Part shown: positions 46,890 through 56,892 of the stretch, in pieces
Position numbering within the stretch: position 1 is the stretch's first letter
Layout: each line of letters begins with the position of its first letter
NCBI RefSeq assembly: GCF_006517255.1
Contig: NZ_CP041185.1
Location: 1,550,001-1,614,000 of the forward strand
DNA from: Janthinobacterium tructae
Lineage (GTDB): Bacteria; Pseudomonadota; Gammaproteobacteria; Burkholderiales; Burkholderiaceae_D
Direction of reading: 5' to 3'
Length of the DNA: 64,000 nt
The notes under the pieces: generated by a model
Told to the model about the DNA's origin: nothing
The model's input: only the letters and a program-made list of their open reading frames with translations
Databases searched by the model: none
Made by a program: the position numbers and the translations under genes

Positions 46890-47867
46890 TTACCTTGGCA
46901 CCATCTCAAGTAGATGTTCAAGTATGCTATTCAGGCAAATTCCAAGTGCCCTCTCCTCACGGTCTACCTCTTTAAACCCTAAGACCATATTCCGCAGCGC
47001 CGGCTCCAATGGGCTATCCGCATCAACATAGCTTCGGTAATTGTTGTGCATATCCTGCACCTCATGGGCGTACCACTGATAGCGCTCAGGTAAAGCAAAG
47101 AAGTCAACGTGCCTACGCACCACCTCCCTTCTCGCTTCAACATTAATCTTAATATCCCCCAATGCAACTGGCCTATCATAAGCCAAAATATTATCCAATC
47201 TAAATTTTACTGCTTTTTCCGGAAATTTAAATGGATGAGGCAATTTTTCAGATAAAGGATCATCTTGCAGCTTAACCCCCGAATTACACTGATGGCACGA
47301 TGGAATCAAATTATGAATAGATATTCCCAAATAGGGATATTTTGCACGCGGGTAGTAATGATCAAGTGGAGGCCGCATTTCCAATTTCCTCACGCTGCTT
47401 TTTTTCTTCGGAAGTACATCATAATGGAAATTCACATGATTGATATTACAATAGGGGCAAAGGCGAATATCATAAGCTTTCACCAAAAGATACGCGCTCC
47501 ATTGCGATCGAGATTTGGAGAAGTCATCATAATCGAACGATTTCCTAACTGCATGGAGAATATAGGTTTTATCATGATCATAATTTTTACTTCTCGCAGA
47601 TGGATTTTTTTGCGCATAAGAATGAAAAATAGGAAATTTATCTTCAATTTCTCGAATACATCTTCTTATTTCCGCGACACTTCCGGCAAGTAGTGATGAA
47701 ATGTTGTCTTCCAGATAAATCTTTAATTCGAGAGTGGTGTTATTTATTCCCAACGGAATGATCGGAATATTTGCAAATTCCGTGTCGATATTTTCTAAAG
47801 TTAATTTTTCAAGCGCCGCAAGATGCTTGCTAAGGATAGTCGCATTAATTCGCTTCAATCTAATCAA
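46890..47867 (-). CDS. HNH nuclease of a Septu-like pair
   Basis: 325 residues. The nuclease module lies at about 137-200: CPYC (137-140), PPLDHYYPRAKYPYL with Asp169-His170, GISIHNLIPSCHQCNSGVK with Asn186 and Cys191/194. The arrangement CxxC...DHxxP...NLIPSCxxCN is that of PtuB-like HNH proteins. It starts 2 bp after the upstream ATPase stop. Family knowledge: Septu uses an ATPase and an HNH nuclease against phage. Confidence 0.75.
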   Translation of the reverse strand: MIRLKRINATILSKHLAALEKLTLENIDTEFANIPIIPLGINNTTLELKIYLEDNISSLLAGSVAEIRRCIREIEDKFPIFHSYAQKNPSARSKNYDHDKTYILHAVRKSFDYDDFSKSRSQWSAYLLVKAYDIRLCPYCNINHVNFHYDVLPKKKSSVRKLEMRPPLDHYYPRAKYPYLGISIHNLIPSCHQCNSGVKLQDDPLSEKLPHPFKFPEKAVKFRLDNILAYDRPVALGDIKINVEARREVVRRHVDFFALPERYQWYAHEVQDMHNNYRSYVDADSPLEPALRNMVLGFKEVDREERALGICLNSILEHLLEMVPR

Positions 47868-47869
47868 AA

Positions 47870-49501
47870 TTATTTCCCCTGTTTGATTCGTTCGGTAAGA
47901 TATTGGCGAACTTTATCATCCGCCAGTGCTGCAGCAGTTAGCAAGGCTTCAGATTTGCTAATTTTTCCCTCACCATCACCAAAATAGGAAGTTAATTTAA
48001 CAAGTGCAGGATTTGTAATTTCTCCCGACAAATCCACAACGTCGTATACCTTTTCCAATAAACTCTTTGGACCTAATCCAAAACCATTGATGGTTCTGGA
48101 TTTGTCGATATCGATCAGGGAATTGGGAGGAGTATCGGCAGCAATTATGAGTGAATGAGAAGACACAACAATGTGAGCACGAGCAGCCAAGCCGGGGAAC
48201 GCTTTAACCAGTCTCAATATCCTTCCGATGTATTCACGTTGCCACTTGGGATGAAGAAACATTTCTCCCTCATCGATGAGCAGAAAAAAAGGGGCGATCG
48301 ATTTCTTATTTATACTGAGCTCTTTCAACGCACCATGTAGTGCTGCACTAAATACTGCCAGCGCCGATTCTCCTGAACTCAGGTTTGCAATTGAGAACAC
48401 CGCTAACCCTAGCCTACTGCAACGCCCAAGTGCATCCCGATCCGGCAGAAATTTTTCAAGATTAGTTTCGAATATTCTTGGTGTTGCCTGAATCGCCCCG
48501 CGCTTGCGCGATGTCAGCCATTCAGTTAATGCCCGCATAGTTTTCAAGATTGGCTGCAATTTTGGGTAGTCCAGCTCCACCCTAGATTGAAACTGAAGCG
48601 TAATTTCGTTGAGGAGAAATTTCCTTCGCTGGAGCGACAATCTTCTTGCAGAGAATTCTTCAAAATTTTTGAATGCACGATCCAATTCCGTATGGATCAG
48701 TTCGAAGATAATCTTTGCCAAGTGATTTATCCAAGTATTCGGTAGCCGATTAGATTCTCCCCTTGACTCAGCAATACTGCAAAGTACTCGTAGCTCCAGC
48801 GTCTGGCTCCTAAGTGAGTTTCGACCGCTCTTCCACAACAAGTCCCTCAAAAACCTGCCAGCGTCAATCTTTGAGAAGACATCCGAAAGTCGCTCGCATA
48901 TTTCTTGGATTGACAGCAAGTTATGGGTGATGCCCATTTTTGCACGTCGAACAACGCTATCGGGAAGATCTCTTTGTAGCTCTAGCAAAGCCAACCCATC
49001 AAGCTGGTTGAGCTCACCATATCGGGGTGACACATCACGACATTCTTCAACAGAAAGCATTGCTGTTCGACGCGCAGATTCAAAAGGAGAACTTGTATAG
49101 AAGATCGAGTGCAACACTATTTGCGCGTCATCAACACGCGTCACAGCGGCTCCCACAATTTCATGGTCATTCACTCCTGGTGAGGCGTAGAAAAAAAGCT
49201 GTTTCCTATGAGAGTAAAGAACCGAGACTTCACCGGCACCGGTTTTACTTGCAAATCCGGCAGCAATACGAAGAAGAATATCTGTCTTTCCCGATCCATT
49301 CACTCCAAACAATGTATGAAAGGATGCGATACCCTGCTCCAAGCTACGAGGCATCTTTTGCCCATCCATAGAAGTGATGGTGATACGCTGATCTGACACT
49401 GAAACGTCATAGTCGTTGCTAAGAAAAATGGGCAGCGGGCCATTTTCGGAGGGGACGATTAGCAAATGAAGGACTGCTTGAGATGGAATTTTTTTCAGCA
49501 T
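47870..49501 (-). CDS. SMC/ABC-type ATPase of a Septu-like pair
   Basis: 543 residues. Walker A GVNGSGKT (66-73), ABC signature LSSGES (about 369-374), Walker B APFFLLIDEGE (about 398-408) and H-loop VVSSHS (about 445). The middle is helical, shorter than in true SMC proteins. This is the PtuA-type architecture; together with the HNH gene it looks like a type I Septu. A retron or OLD-type system is less likely because no reverse transcriptase or TOPRIM is present. Confidence 0.75.
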   Translation of the reverse strand: MLKKIPSQAVLHLLIVPSENGPLPIFLSNDYDVSVSDQRITITSMDGQKMPRSLEQGIASFHTLFGVNGSGKTDILLRIAAGFASKTGAGEVSVLYSHRKQLFFYASPGVNDHEIVGAAVTRVDDAQIVLHSIFYTSSPFESARRTAMLSVEECRDVSPRYGELNQLDGLALLELQRDLPDSVVRRAKMGITHNLLSIQEICERLSDVFSKIDAGRFLRDLLWKSGRNSLRSQTLELRVLCSIAESRGESNRLPNTWINHLAKIIFELIHTELDRAFKNFEEFSARRLSLQRRKFLLNEITLQFQSRVELDYPKLQPILKTMRALTEWLTSRKRGAIQATPRIFETNLEKFLPDRDALGRCSRLGLAVFSIANLSSGESALAVFSAALHGALKELSINKKSIAPFFLLIDEGEMFLHPKWQREYIGRILRLVKAFPGLAARAHIVVSSHSLIIAADTPPNSLIDIDKSRTINGFGLGPKSLLEKVYDVVDLSGEITNPALVKLTSYFGDGEGKISKSEALLTAAALADDKVRQYLTERIKQGK

Positions 49502-49663
49502 AATTTAAGTGGATTGGTGAATGTAATATTGCCAAATACACATTTCCATCAATAGTAGTTGCGCAGGAGCACGACAATAAACTATTATTACCTAAAAAGA
49601 AATCCCATTACCAGCGCCGATCCGACTGATCCACGTCGTTCAACTACCTATTGAGGTCTACTC

Positions 49664-49849
49664 ATGGCACATCTGGCCGCCTCAACTTGGGAAAAATTGG
49701 ACCTGCACGTCCATACGGCAGCTTCAATTGCCCATAACGATTAAGGCCGCGACGACGAAACGTGGGAGCGATTTCTCAACGACTTGGAGAGAATTAATAC
49801 CGAATTCAAAGTCATTCTGAGCAATGACTATTTGCCACTATCCCTCTAA
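49664..49849 (+). pseudogene. Decayed N-terminus of a TrlF-type PHP/ATPase gene
   Basis: After TTGAGG the frame reads MAHLAASTWEKLDLHVHTAA, SIAHND, a TAA stop, then GRDDETWERFLNDLERINTE and FKVILSNDYLPLSL. The LDLHVHTAAS phrase is the metal-binding start of a PHP domain and DETWERFLxDLE..xxEFKVI matches TrlF-family ATPases. About 60 codons remain, with one internal stop. Confidence 0.65.
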
Positions 49850-49861
49850 CATGAAACAGAA

Positions 49862-50686
49862 ATGACTCATCCAGAACCAGTCCAAAAAGGTAACCCTCAT
49901 AAATTGTCGCTTGACCAGCACACATTCCCAACCAAGAGTATTATAAGATTTTCCGAGGGCGGTGGGGTTGAAGTCCACGAAAAACGAGTCGGCCGCACAT
50001 TACGCCGTCTTCCAAAAGACGTCTTGTTTTGTGCGAGACGCTTATGGGATCACAAGTCCGAAATCGGATACATGCGAGATATTGAAAATCCATTCCAGTC
50101 ATTGATCGACAACCTATTAGGAGGGAAACGGAACCTATCTGCAGACAACCATTCACTAATTACAGATTTTTATTTTCTTTGGAATCTTCGTCAAAGAGTC
50201 CGGATGGAAGAGCCAATACATTCACAACTTCCTGGTTGGACGCCAGAGAGAGTAATTAGGAAGAAAGACACTCAAGAAAAGTTGGAAGGAAAGGGCATTC
50301 TTTTTTGGGATGAAAACGGTGAGATCCCCAATCGAATACTCACTGGAACTAGCTTGCAAATGCAGTTGTGGGCCGAGCGCGAGCGGATGCCGGTTACCAG
50401 GTGGGGTGTCATAGAAACCCTGCCTGGACAGGGCGAGTTCCTAGTTCCCGATAACCTCTGTCAGCACACACTCATACCAATCTCTCCGAACGTCTGTCTT
50501 GCGGCTAACAATCCGGATCAATTTGTCGATATGTCGTTTGTAGCATGGTACAACGGTTTGGCGGTCGAAAACTCCGATAACTACTATTTCGCACGAAACA
50601 TAAAGGATTGCCCAATTTTGAAACATACGACTCTACGAACTGAACTTAAGGATGTAGGGCTGCTCAAATCTGCGCGAAGGGCTTAG
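49862..50686 (+). CDS. DUF4238-like hypothetical protein
   Basis: 274 residues, soluble. Visible: HKLSLDQHTFPTKSIIRFSE near the N-terminus, RLWDHKSEIGYMRDIENPFQ and LIPISPNVCLAANNPDQFVD near the C-terminus. The pattern (conserved start, helical middle, P-x-SP-x-x-C-L end) resembles DUF4238-type proteins that occur in defence islands. Role not known. It begins 12 bp after the TrlF fragment. Confidence 0.5.
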   Translation: MTHPEPVQKGNPHKLSLDQHTFPTKSIIRFSEGGGVEVHEKRVGRTLRRLPKDVLFCARRLWDHKSEIGYMRDIENPFQSLIDNLLGGKRNLSADNHSLITDFYFLWNLRQRVRMEEPIHSQLPGWTPERVIRKKDTQEKLEGKGILFWDENGEIPNRILTGTSLQMQLWAERERMPVTRWGVIETLPGQGEFLVPDNLCQHTLIPISPNVCLAANNPDQFVDMSFVAWYNGLAVENSDNYYFARNIKDCPILKHTTLRTELKDVGLLKSARRA

Positions 50687-50701
50687 AGGGTGTAGACAAA
50701 A

Positions 50702-50945
50702 TCAACGCTTAAAAGCGAGTCTGTTGAGTAGCATACGTGCTTCAGCCAACCACACCCAAGCTGCCGAAACAGTGAATTTGCGGTCGTGATGCGTCACTCT
50801 GCGGCACCAGCGTTCCATCCACGCGTGTGTCCGTTCGGCGACCCAACGCATGGGCAGGACCCTGAACCCGGCATGCGCAACCGCAGCATCTTCAGGGGGC
50901 GTCTTGGGTTCGTGCAGCGTTCGGTCGTCCCATTGGCTGGATGAC
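50702..50945 (-). pseudogene. IS5-family transposase C-terminal fragment
   Basis: GFRVLPMRWVAERTHAWMER, then WCRRVTHHDRKFTVSAAWVW and LAEARMLLNRLAFKR is the end of an IS5-group transposase (the RWV-ERT-AW-xR signature). Its 5' part is cut off by the repeat element beginning at 50946. Confidence 0.75.
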
Positions 50946-51230
50946 TGAATCGCCACCAGTAGCTTAGACTTTCCTGATCCATGGTTCTCGGACGATGAGA
51001 ATCACGGATCGTGTCCGAGGTCTGGGTTTCGTGCCAGGCACCAGGTGTGCGATCTCGTAGCTGCCTAATCCAACGACGAGATCGGGTCTGGCCAGTCTAT
51101 CTCCCCTGCCCTGCAGAGACTCCTGCAGCACTCAAGTAAAAGCTTGCCTGCCCTCGCCATAATGGACAACGAAGGATGTCATATCCAGCAGGGTGAGCAG
51201 ATTTGCTGCATCGGCCAGCTCCTCCTCTAA
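50946..51230 (+). repeat. TGAATCGCCAC repeat element, left part
   Basis: TGAATCGCCACCAGTAGC is an exact left end; it continues with GATCCATGGTTCTCGG, the GATCTCGTAGCTG...ACGACGAGATCGGG hairpin and CCTGCCCTGCAGAGACTCC. Right end not found. Plus orientation. Confidence 0.75.
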
Positions 51231-51278
51231 CCGAATAATGCGCTTTTGAGTGCGCCGTCACGACAATCTGACTGATCA

Positions 51279-51755
51279 TTACGCTTCGCTTCCAGGCGGA
51301 TTGACTGTTGGAGCGACGACTGTGAAGCCGTGATGTTCGAGAACAGCCCGGCACACGGCGAGGAAGGCTGGTACATCCAAGTCGTGTTTGGCATCGTTGA
51401 CGCGCCAGCCACAGATTTTGAAGTCAGCCGGGCCGAGGCCGTCGCCGACGTGGTCGACCGTTGGCAGCAGGGCGAAGTCGTGTTTGTAGGTCCGGCCGCC
51501 CTCTGCAGAGTCGGCGTTATCGTAGGTGCCTAATAACGTCCAGTCGAGCGGCTCGCCGCTATAGGCGTCACACCCACTGCTTGCCCCCACTGCCGCGTGA
51601 ATAGCGATCCGGTAAGCTTCGCCGATCGCAGTGGCATTGCCACGCTTGCGGTCGCGCTTTACATGGGCCTGCGCCTTGTGTACCAACCAGCGCTGGTAGG
51701 CCGTTGGTTCGACGACGCCGACAAGGAAGGTGGGAAGCGCGTATTTTCTTGGCAC
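51279..51755 (-). CDS. Small HNH-nuclease-like hypothetical protein
   Basis: 158 residues: MPRKYALPTFLVGVVEPTAY, CDAYSGEPLDWTLLGTYDNA, FALLPTVDHVGDGLGPADFK and ICGWRVNDAKHDL. The C-x-YSGEPLDW...PTVDH...CxWRxNxAK pattern is that of HNH-related small proteins, with H-bearing DH and an N-x-K end. Nuclease function not certain. Single gene next to a repeat copy. Confidence 0.6.
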   Translation of the reverse strand: MPRKYALPTFLVGVVEPTAYQRWLVHKAQAHVKRDRKRGNATAIGEAYRIAIHAAVGASSGCDAYSGEPLDWTLLGTYDNADSAEGGRTYKHDFALLPTVDHVGDGLGPADFKICGWRVNDAKHDLDVPAFLAVCRAVLEHHGFTVVAPTVNPPGSEA

Positions 51756-52011
51756 GGTATCTCCATCATGTTTCTTGAGGACATGATACCCGACTGCCCC
51801 GCATAAATATAATGCTGGTTCGGCAACACGGTCCTAAGGACTGCGCGACCTTGGCCCAGTCCGACTATGCACCAGACCGGATCTGCCATGCATCAAAAAA
51901 AATCCATTTTCGGAATCAAGGCTTACCTAAGGGCTCGATGGCACCTCGTCTGTCGGCGTGGGTAGCCGCAGAGCCATTGGGCAGCACACATTTCGGACCA
52001 GATTTAGGACA

Positions 52012-52779
52012 TCAGACCAACTTGAAACCACTCCAAGCCGCTGCCACGACGCCGACAACCGCGATAGCGACCCCAGCAGGGCGATTCCTTAGCCACGCAC
52101 GGGCAATCCACCTGACGGGATGGCGCTCGGCAAAACGCAGTTCGCCGTAAAGCTCTTTGAAATCCCGAACTTGTATACGCGCTGTGACTGCCATTTTCTC
52201 TGCGTCCGAGAGCGCCGCGCGCAGATAGCGAGGTAGATCATGCTCGGTGATTGTTTGAGCCCAGGTCGTCACTTCCTTGAGGTTGCCTGCAAGGATGGAA
52301 CGCGATACGCCAGCTGACTTGTCCTTGTCCGTAAAGTCAAATTCCAATCCAAACCTTTCATAGAATCGATTTCGTCGGATCCTGTTTTGCGGATCGCCAG
52401 CATCACCGGCCAATAGAGTCACTTCCCGCACGGGGGTATCAGGCCATTGTTTCGCCCATGCTACAATTTCATTCATCAAATAGGTCCCCAGCCGCCCTCC
52501 CCTCAACCGTGGCGGGTCTACTCTGACATATCCGCCTGTGCTCAGGCTCGAGGAGGTGATCGAAATACCGTCGAAGCCCTTGTCGTAAAAGCCCAAGAAT
52601 TCGCCATCCGGGATATCGGAAGCAGTTCCGGCGCTTAGATCCCAATAGAAAACGCTGATCTTGCCGCGATGGATTTCATTGGTGCGTGGATCCCGCTCCA
52701 GCTCCTCCTTCCTTTCGATAAGTATCCAGTCGACGCGCCCAGCATCTGTGGAGTCAGCGACGCGCTTGATCTCAAGCAT
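52012..52779 (-). CDS. GNAT-type acetyltransferase-like protein with C-terminal membrane anchor
   Basis: 255 residues from ATG 52779 (preceded by AGGAAG); the frame reaches a TTG at 52842 but the extra residues look non-coding. GNAT core: YVRVDPPRLRGGRLGTYLMN, NEIVAWAKQWPDTPVREVTL, NRFYERFGLEFDF. The end is a hydrophobic helix (GVAIAVVGVVAAAWSGFKLV), so the protein is probably tail-anchored, unusual for a GNAT. Lies 203 bp downstream of the 1251-residue gene on the same strand. Confidence 0.7.
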   Translation of the reverse strand: MLEIKRVADSTDAGRVDWILIERKEELERDPRTNEIHRGKISVFYWDLSAGTASDIPDGEFLGFYDKGFDGISITSSSLSTGGYVRVDPPRLRGGRLGTYLMNEIVAWAKQWPDTPVREVTLLAGDAGDPQNRIRRNRFYERFGLEFDFTDKDKSAGVSRSILAGNLKEVTTWAQTITEHDLPRYLRAALSDAEKMAVTARIQVRDFKELYGELRFAERHPVRWIARAWLRNRPAGVAIAVVGVVAAAWSGFKLV

Positions 52780-52981
52780 GCGGACATCAGGCTTCCTGCG
52801 AGTTTGTCCATGGCCCTGGGGCCGAAATGATGAAGTGATCAAGGTTATTCCAAATAGGTTGTTTCCATCAACGACCGACCGCTAAAAATCGATCCTCGCG
52901 GTCGTGAGATTCAGTTTCAGTTGAAAGTTGACGCGGCCAGCCGCCACAAAGCTTCATCGCAAGCGGCTGCCTGTATCGGCT

Positions 52982-55900
52982 TTACCTCTTCAACTTGCTC
53001 TTTTCCGCCTCGACGTCCGCTCGCTCCGCACTTCGAGTCCAATCCTCTGAGATTGCTATCAGCATCGCTGATGTTCGGCGGTACTTCAGCGTCGCGTCCG
53101 CCCATGCTTTGTAACGCGTCGCAAGTTGGTACTCCTGCTCTCCGCCCTCGTTGATGCCCTTACTATATGCGCCACGCTTATTAAAGCACTCGATCATCAG
53201 TCCACTTTCGATCTGCACAGACGCCTCCGCTTCGATCACTTTGCATACTGCTGAAGGAGGCCAGAAGTGTTCGTCGACGTCTTGAGGAGCATAAGCCAGA
53301 ACGAAACCAATCCGGTTATCCCCAATATCAACGAGATCCTTGGCTGCAGCCAGAACTCTTACAGTCTTCACCCAATCGGATAGCATATTCGCGTCGATCT
53401 TCCCGTCAAGCAAACCGGGCACAATCTTGAATTCCGAAAGCAAGTCGTACGATGTATTTGCCCGCGCCTTCGCCTCCTCAGTGAGAATTTGATCGGCGGG
53501 CGCGCTTTTGCCCCTGAAAACATGGGACAGCACATCGACGAACATCTCAGGGTCTGATGCCAACAAATCGTAGATGACCAATGGTTCTCGCTCTTGACGC
53601 AACAGTGGCAAGTAGGCGTATTCCGCATTGGCGATCTGCCTCTTTTCGACATCAGTGCGCGTTCGCAGTTCCTTCAATGCCAGTCCGATGTAATAGGGAA
53701 GCATGTTCCCCATGCGCTCGAATCCCTCGGCCGCCTGGCCAACACCCGAGGCAAGCATGTCCATCAGCAGGCCCGACGGTACGTCTTTACTTCTCCTCTG
53801 CATCCAGCCCAGTACTTCAATGTCCCGACCAACGCTTCGGTATTGGTCGATCGCAAACAGAAGATCGTCCACGGATCCTTCGATGGGCAACATGCTCAGG
53901 TGATGCCAATATTGTTCCCGCACCTCGCCGCCGAGGACTTCGACATAGGCCCAAGTCTCCCGAGTGCTTGGCCAACCTAGTAGGAGTTTGGCCTTTGCCG
54001 TGTTATCCGGGACTTGCGACAGAACACGATCCTGGAAGCGGTTCATCCATTGGTCGCCGAATCTGTTGAAACCATGTGTCGAGACGTAATATGAAAGGCT
54101 CGGTGGTGCGTTAGGGTCCAGAGCGCCCTCCATCAACTCGAACATTTGCTCGAGTGAACACGGAATCTGACCCAAGGTTTGGCCGAGAAGTTCCGGCAAT
54201 TTAACCATCTTCGAGAGCTTCAGAATGCCAGGCACGCCGTCTCGCCCAAGCACGCGCTGGAGGACGTCCTTGCGCAAGTTTTGTGAGTCGTCGAGCACTT
54301 CTGCACCCGGGATGTACTTGCCAACATGCGGCGTCCAGTCATCAAAAGCATGGCGGTCAGACACAAGAGGATCGGTAGGACGATGACGTTCGACCAGATC
54401 TTTCATAGCGGTAAGCTCCTCGCCTCTCAACGCCCAGTCAGAACCACCGAAGTATTCATTGCGCGTCGCCTCATCTTTGAGGGCATGCCAAATCGCATTG
54501 CCTTCAGCAACGCTGTGTGCAACGAGATAGATGTCGATGTGGGCGAGCACCTTCGCCCGATTTAACGGCTGTAATTTGCCGATCTTGTTGACAAAGGTTC
54601 CTAGACGGTCCTCGTCGTCGCCAGCTGCGCCAAGGGCTCGCTCGACGACCGCGGTTTCAAAGTCCCACACCAATCCGTAAGTAATCTCTTCGAGCTTTTC
54701 CGGCGCCAGGTCGCGTAGCTTTGGATGCTGGGTAGGAGTGGTCGAGTCCATACTTGAGGGTAGAAGCTTTTTTAGCAGTTGCCACCCGACCTCGGGACAT
54801 TCCGCCAAGACTGAATCAAGGCATGCGATGCGCTGAGGCTGCAATGCATATGTGTTGGGCGCCCACCCCAATAAAATGTCGCGCAGGCTGTTGATGGGTC
54901 GGTTGACGTGATTCGATTCCGGTTCCGGATCCAGTTGTCCAAGCTTGGCCAAGACCACTGCGGCACGGTTTAGATATCGGGGGTCCCAGGCTATAGTCTC
55001 CAACGCCCAAAGAAAACGTACATGTGGACTAGACGGGCCGAAAAAGTGCTTTTCCTCTGACTCAAAGATCTGTGCCAACTGCTCCGGGGCGCCCGCGAGC
55101 ATAGACTCGAGGGCCTGCAAAAAAGGGTTTGGGGCGGCCTCCGCGATCAACGCGGTCTGGTCGCCAAGGCATACTATCGAATGGTGCAGTCTCCCCCATT
55201 CGGGCAACGCATTAATCACATCGTCGACGTACCTCTGCGGCGACTTACCCTTGACGTACAGGTCTGCCACCTCATGCATTGACGCGATGATCAGCAGTGT
55301 CAACGCAAGACCATCGCGTAACCATTGACTATAGTCTGACGACGCAAGTCTAGCCTGATTGAATTTTTGCTCTCGAGACGGCTGTTCGGGCTGTGTGCCG
55401 AAGACCTTGATAATGGCATCGCGTAGCCGCGTCAGGTCGTCATCGGTAAGCTGCCGGCCGTAGAAATAGAAGGCGTCCACCGGAGCGCGTACCTGCCACA
55501 CCTCAGCCTCTCTGTCGACAGGGCGATCTGGCATGCCGAGCGTGGGCATTAGGATCCCCTCAAGCATGCCATAGGTGGCATAGCCGCCAAGCTCTTTGAG
55601 CACATCGCAGTCGGCGGGGACGTCGCTAGACCAACCACCGGCGAGAAGCGCTGGTTTAAGTGCAGTCGCATGCCCCACCCATACGGGATCGGCAACGGGC
55701 GCGTTTTTGATGAGGCGTTTCAGGATAGTCAGGCTGCGTCCACAGCGATGCGCCAGCTCGTAGCCCTGCCCATGATCAAGCCCCATATCGATGAAGCCGG
55801 GCACCATGCCTGAAGCCGTCGGCCGTTTTAGCACGGGGCCGCGTCTGGCCTGTGCGCCCGTTGCAGCGGACAAGGTGGGGCAATTCTTGGAGAGCATTCC

Positions 55901-56737
55901 TGCTAGTGATTCGGCAGTGCCCGTAGCGATGACGACCAAATTGGATTTCATCGCTAAGAAGCGGGCGGCGGCATCGGTGCGAACGATCAACGTCCTGGAC
56001 TCCAGCGATTCACGCACGCTAGGCTCCGCACGGCGGATCGCCGCAACCGCGAAAGCTATAACCTCCTCGGACGTCTCGGCGCCAAGCATGAAGGATTCGG
56101 GTTGCCCGAGAAGTTTGGCAATCAGCGCGTCGGCCTCCTGCTGTCTATCAGCGATGACAAGTTTCTCACTGAGCTGCGGCTTATACTGTGTACTGAATTC
56201 CTCCCAATACTCGTCGGTGCTCAAGGCATCGTGTTTCGGAGCTAACTTAAGGACATCGCGAGCGTAACGAGCAGCAATGGCCGGATGATCGTCGAGCCAG
56301 TGGACCAAAGACGAACCGTCAAGGTATCGGACATCCTTCCACTTCCCTTCGTTACGGCGCTCATCCTCCCATTCGGGGATCTTTTTAGCGGGCGTGTCCC
56401 AACATTCCAGATTGACTAGGACGAGCGTATTCTCGGCCATCTCGGCATCCGAGGTTTGGCCGGTCCGCTTGTTATAGTCGTTGTCGGCCTTCTTAGCACC
56501 AGGACCGGTACCAAATTCCCATTTGGACTTACCCTCTGGAACAAGGCCCTTCGCCATTTCCGTTTCCAGGTCGCCATCCCACCCGCGAACCTGACTGGCC
56601 TCGCCATTTGGGAAGCGAAATCGCGACGCATCGACGATCGTAGCGCGGATCAGGTCTGACACCATGGCCGGCAACTTCTCGCGAGCGTTCAGGAAGCTTG
56701 CCCAATTATCTAGGGCGATTGTGTCGATCCATTGCAT
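52982..56737 (-). CDS. Large (1251 aa) putative defence protein with nuclease-like N-terminus
   Basis: The first 170 residues contain RGWDGDLETEMAKGLVPEGK, SKWEFGTGPGAKKADNDYNK RTGQT and LVLVNLECWDTPAKKIPEWE, then KDVRYLDGSSLVHWLDDHPA. This is a compact alpha/beta unit with G-W-D-G, acidic and Lys residues, seen at the start of large defence-type proteins and probably of the PD-(D/E)XK class. Residues about 200-330 look like a degenerate NTPase-related region without P-loop (FMLGAETSEEVIAFAVAAIR). The rest, about 900 residues, is helical repeat material, suitable for sensing. No known named system was recognised. Confidence 0.6.
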   Translation of the reverse strand: MQWIDTIALDNWASFLNAREKLPAMVSDLIRATIVDASRFRFPNGEASQVRGWDGDLETEMAKGLVPEGKSKWEFGTGPGAKKADNDYNKRTGQTSDAEMAENTLVLVNLECWDTPAKKIPEWEDERRNEGKWKDVRYLDGSSLVHWLDDHPAIAARYARDVLKLAPKHDALSTDEYWEEFSTQYKPQLSEKLVIADRQQEADALIAKLLGQPESFMLGAETSEEVIAFAVAAIRRAEPSVRESLESRTLIVRTDAAARFLAMKSNLVVIATGTAESLAGMLSKNCPTLSAATGAQARRGPVLKRPTASGMVPGFIDMGLDHGQGYELAHRCGRSLTILKRLIKNAPVADPVWVGHATALKPALLAGGWSSDVPADCDVLKELGGYATYGMLEGILMPTLGMPDRPVDREAEVWQVRAPVDAFYFYGRQLTDDDLTRLRDAIIKVFGTQPEQPSREQKFNQARLASSDYSQWLRDGLALTLLIIASMHEVADLYVKGKSPQRYVDDVINALPEWGRLHHSIVCLGDQTALIAEAAPNPFLQALESMLAGAPEQLAQIFESEEKHFFGPSSPHVRFLWALETIAWDPRYLNRAAVVLAKLGQLDPEPESNHVNRPINSLRDILLGWAPNTYALQPQRIACLDSVLAECPEVGWQLLKKLLPSSMDSTTPTQHPKLRDLAPEKLEEITYGLVWDFETAVVERALGAAGDDEDRLGTFVNKIGKLQPLNRAKVLAHIDIYLVAHSVAEGNAIWHALKDEATRNEYFGGSDWALRGEELTAMKDLVERHRPTDPLVSDRHAFDDWTPHVGKYIPGAEVLDDSQNLRKDVLQRVLGRDGVPGILKLSKMVKLPELLGQTLGQIPCSLEQMFELMEGALDPNAPPSLSYYVSTHGFNRFGDQWMNRFQDRVLSQVPDNTAKAKLLLGWPSTRETWAYVEVLGGEVREQYWHHLSMLPIEGSVDDLLFAIDQYRSVGRDIEVLGWMQRRSKDVPSGLLMDMLASGVGQAAEGFERMGNMLPYYIGLALKELRTRTDVEKRQIANAEYAYLPLLRQEREPLVIYDLLASDPEMFVDVLSHVFRGKSAPADQILTEEAKARANTSYDLLSEFKIVPGLLDGKIDANMLSDWVKTVRVLAAAKDLVDIGDNRIGFVLAYAPQDVDEHFWPPSAVCKVIEAEASVQIESGLMIECFNKRGAYSKGINEGGEQEYQLATRYKAWADATLKYRRTSAMLIAISEDWTRSAERADVEAEKSKLKR

Positions 56738-56892
56738 GCCGCTCTCTCTCTTCTCTTATGGCGCGTAGCGCCTTCGATATTAATTGATTAACGCGCGTTG
56801 AGAACTCTGAATCCACCTCGATGCGTCAGCCACTTATTTGACCGCGCAATCGTACACCGTCGAGGTTCTCTGCAACAGAGTTTTCTATGACT

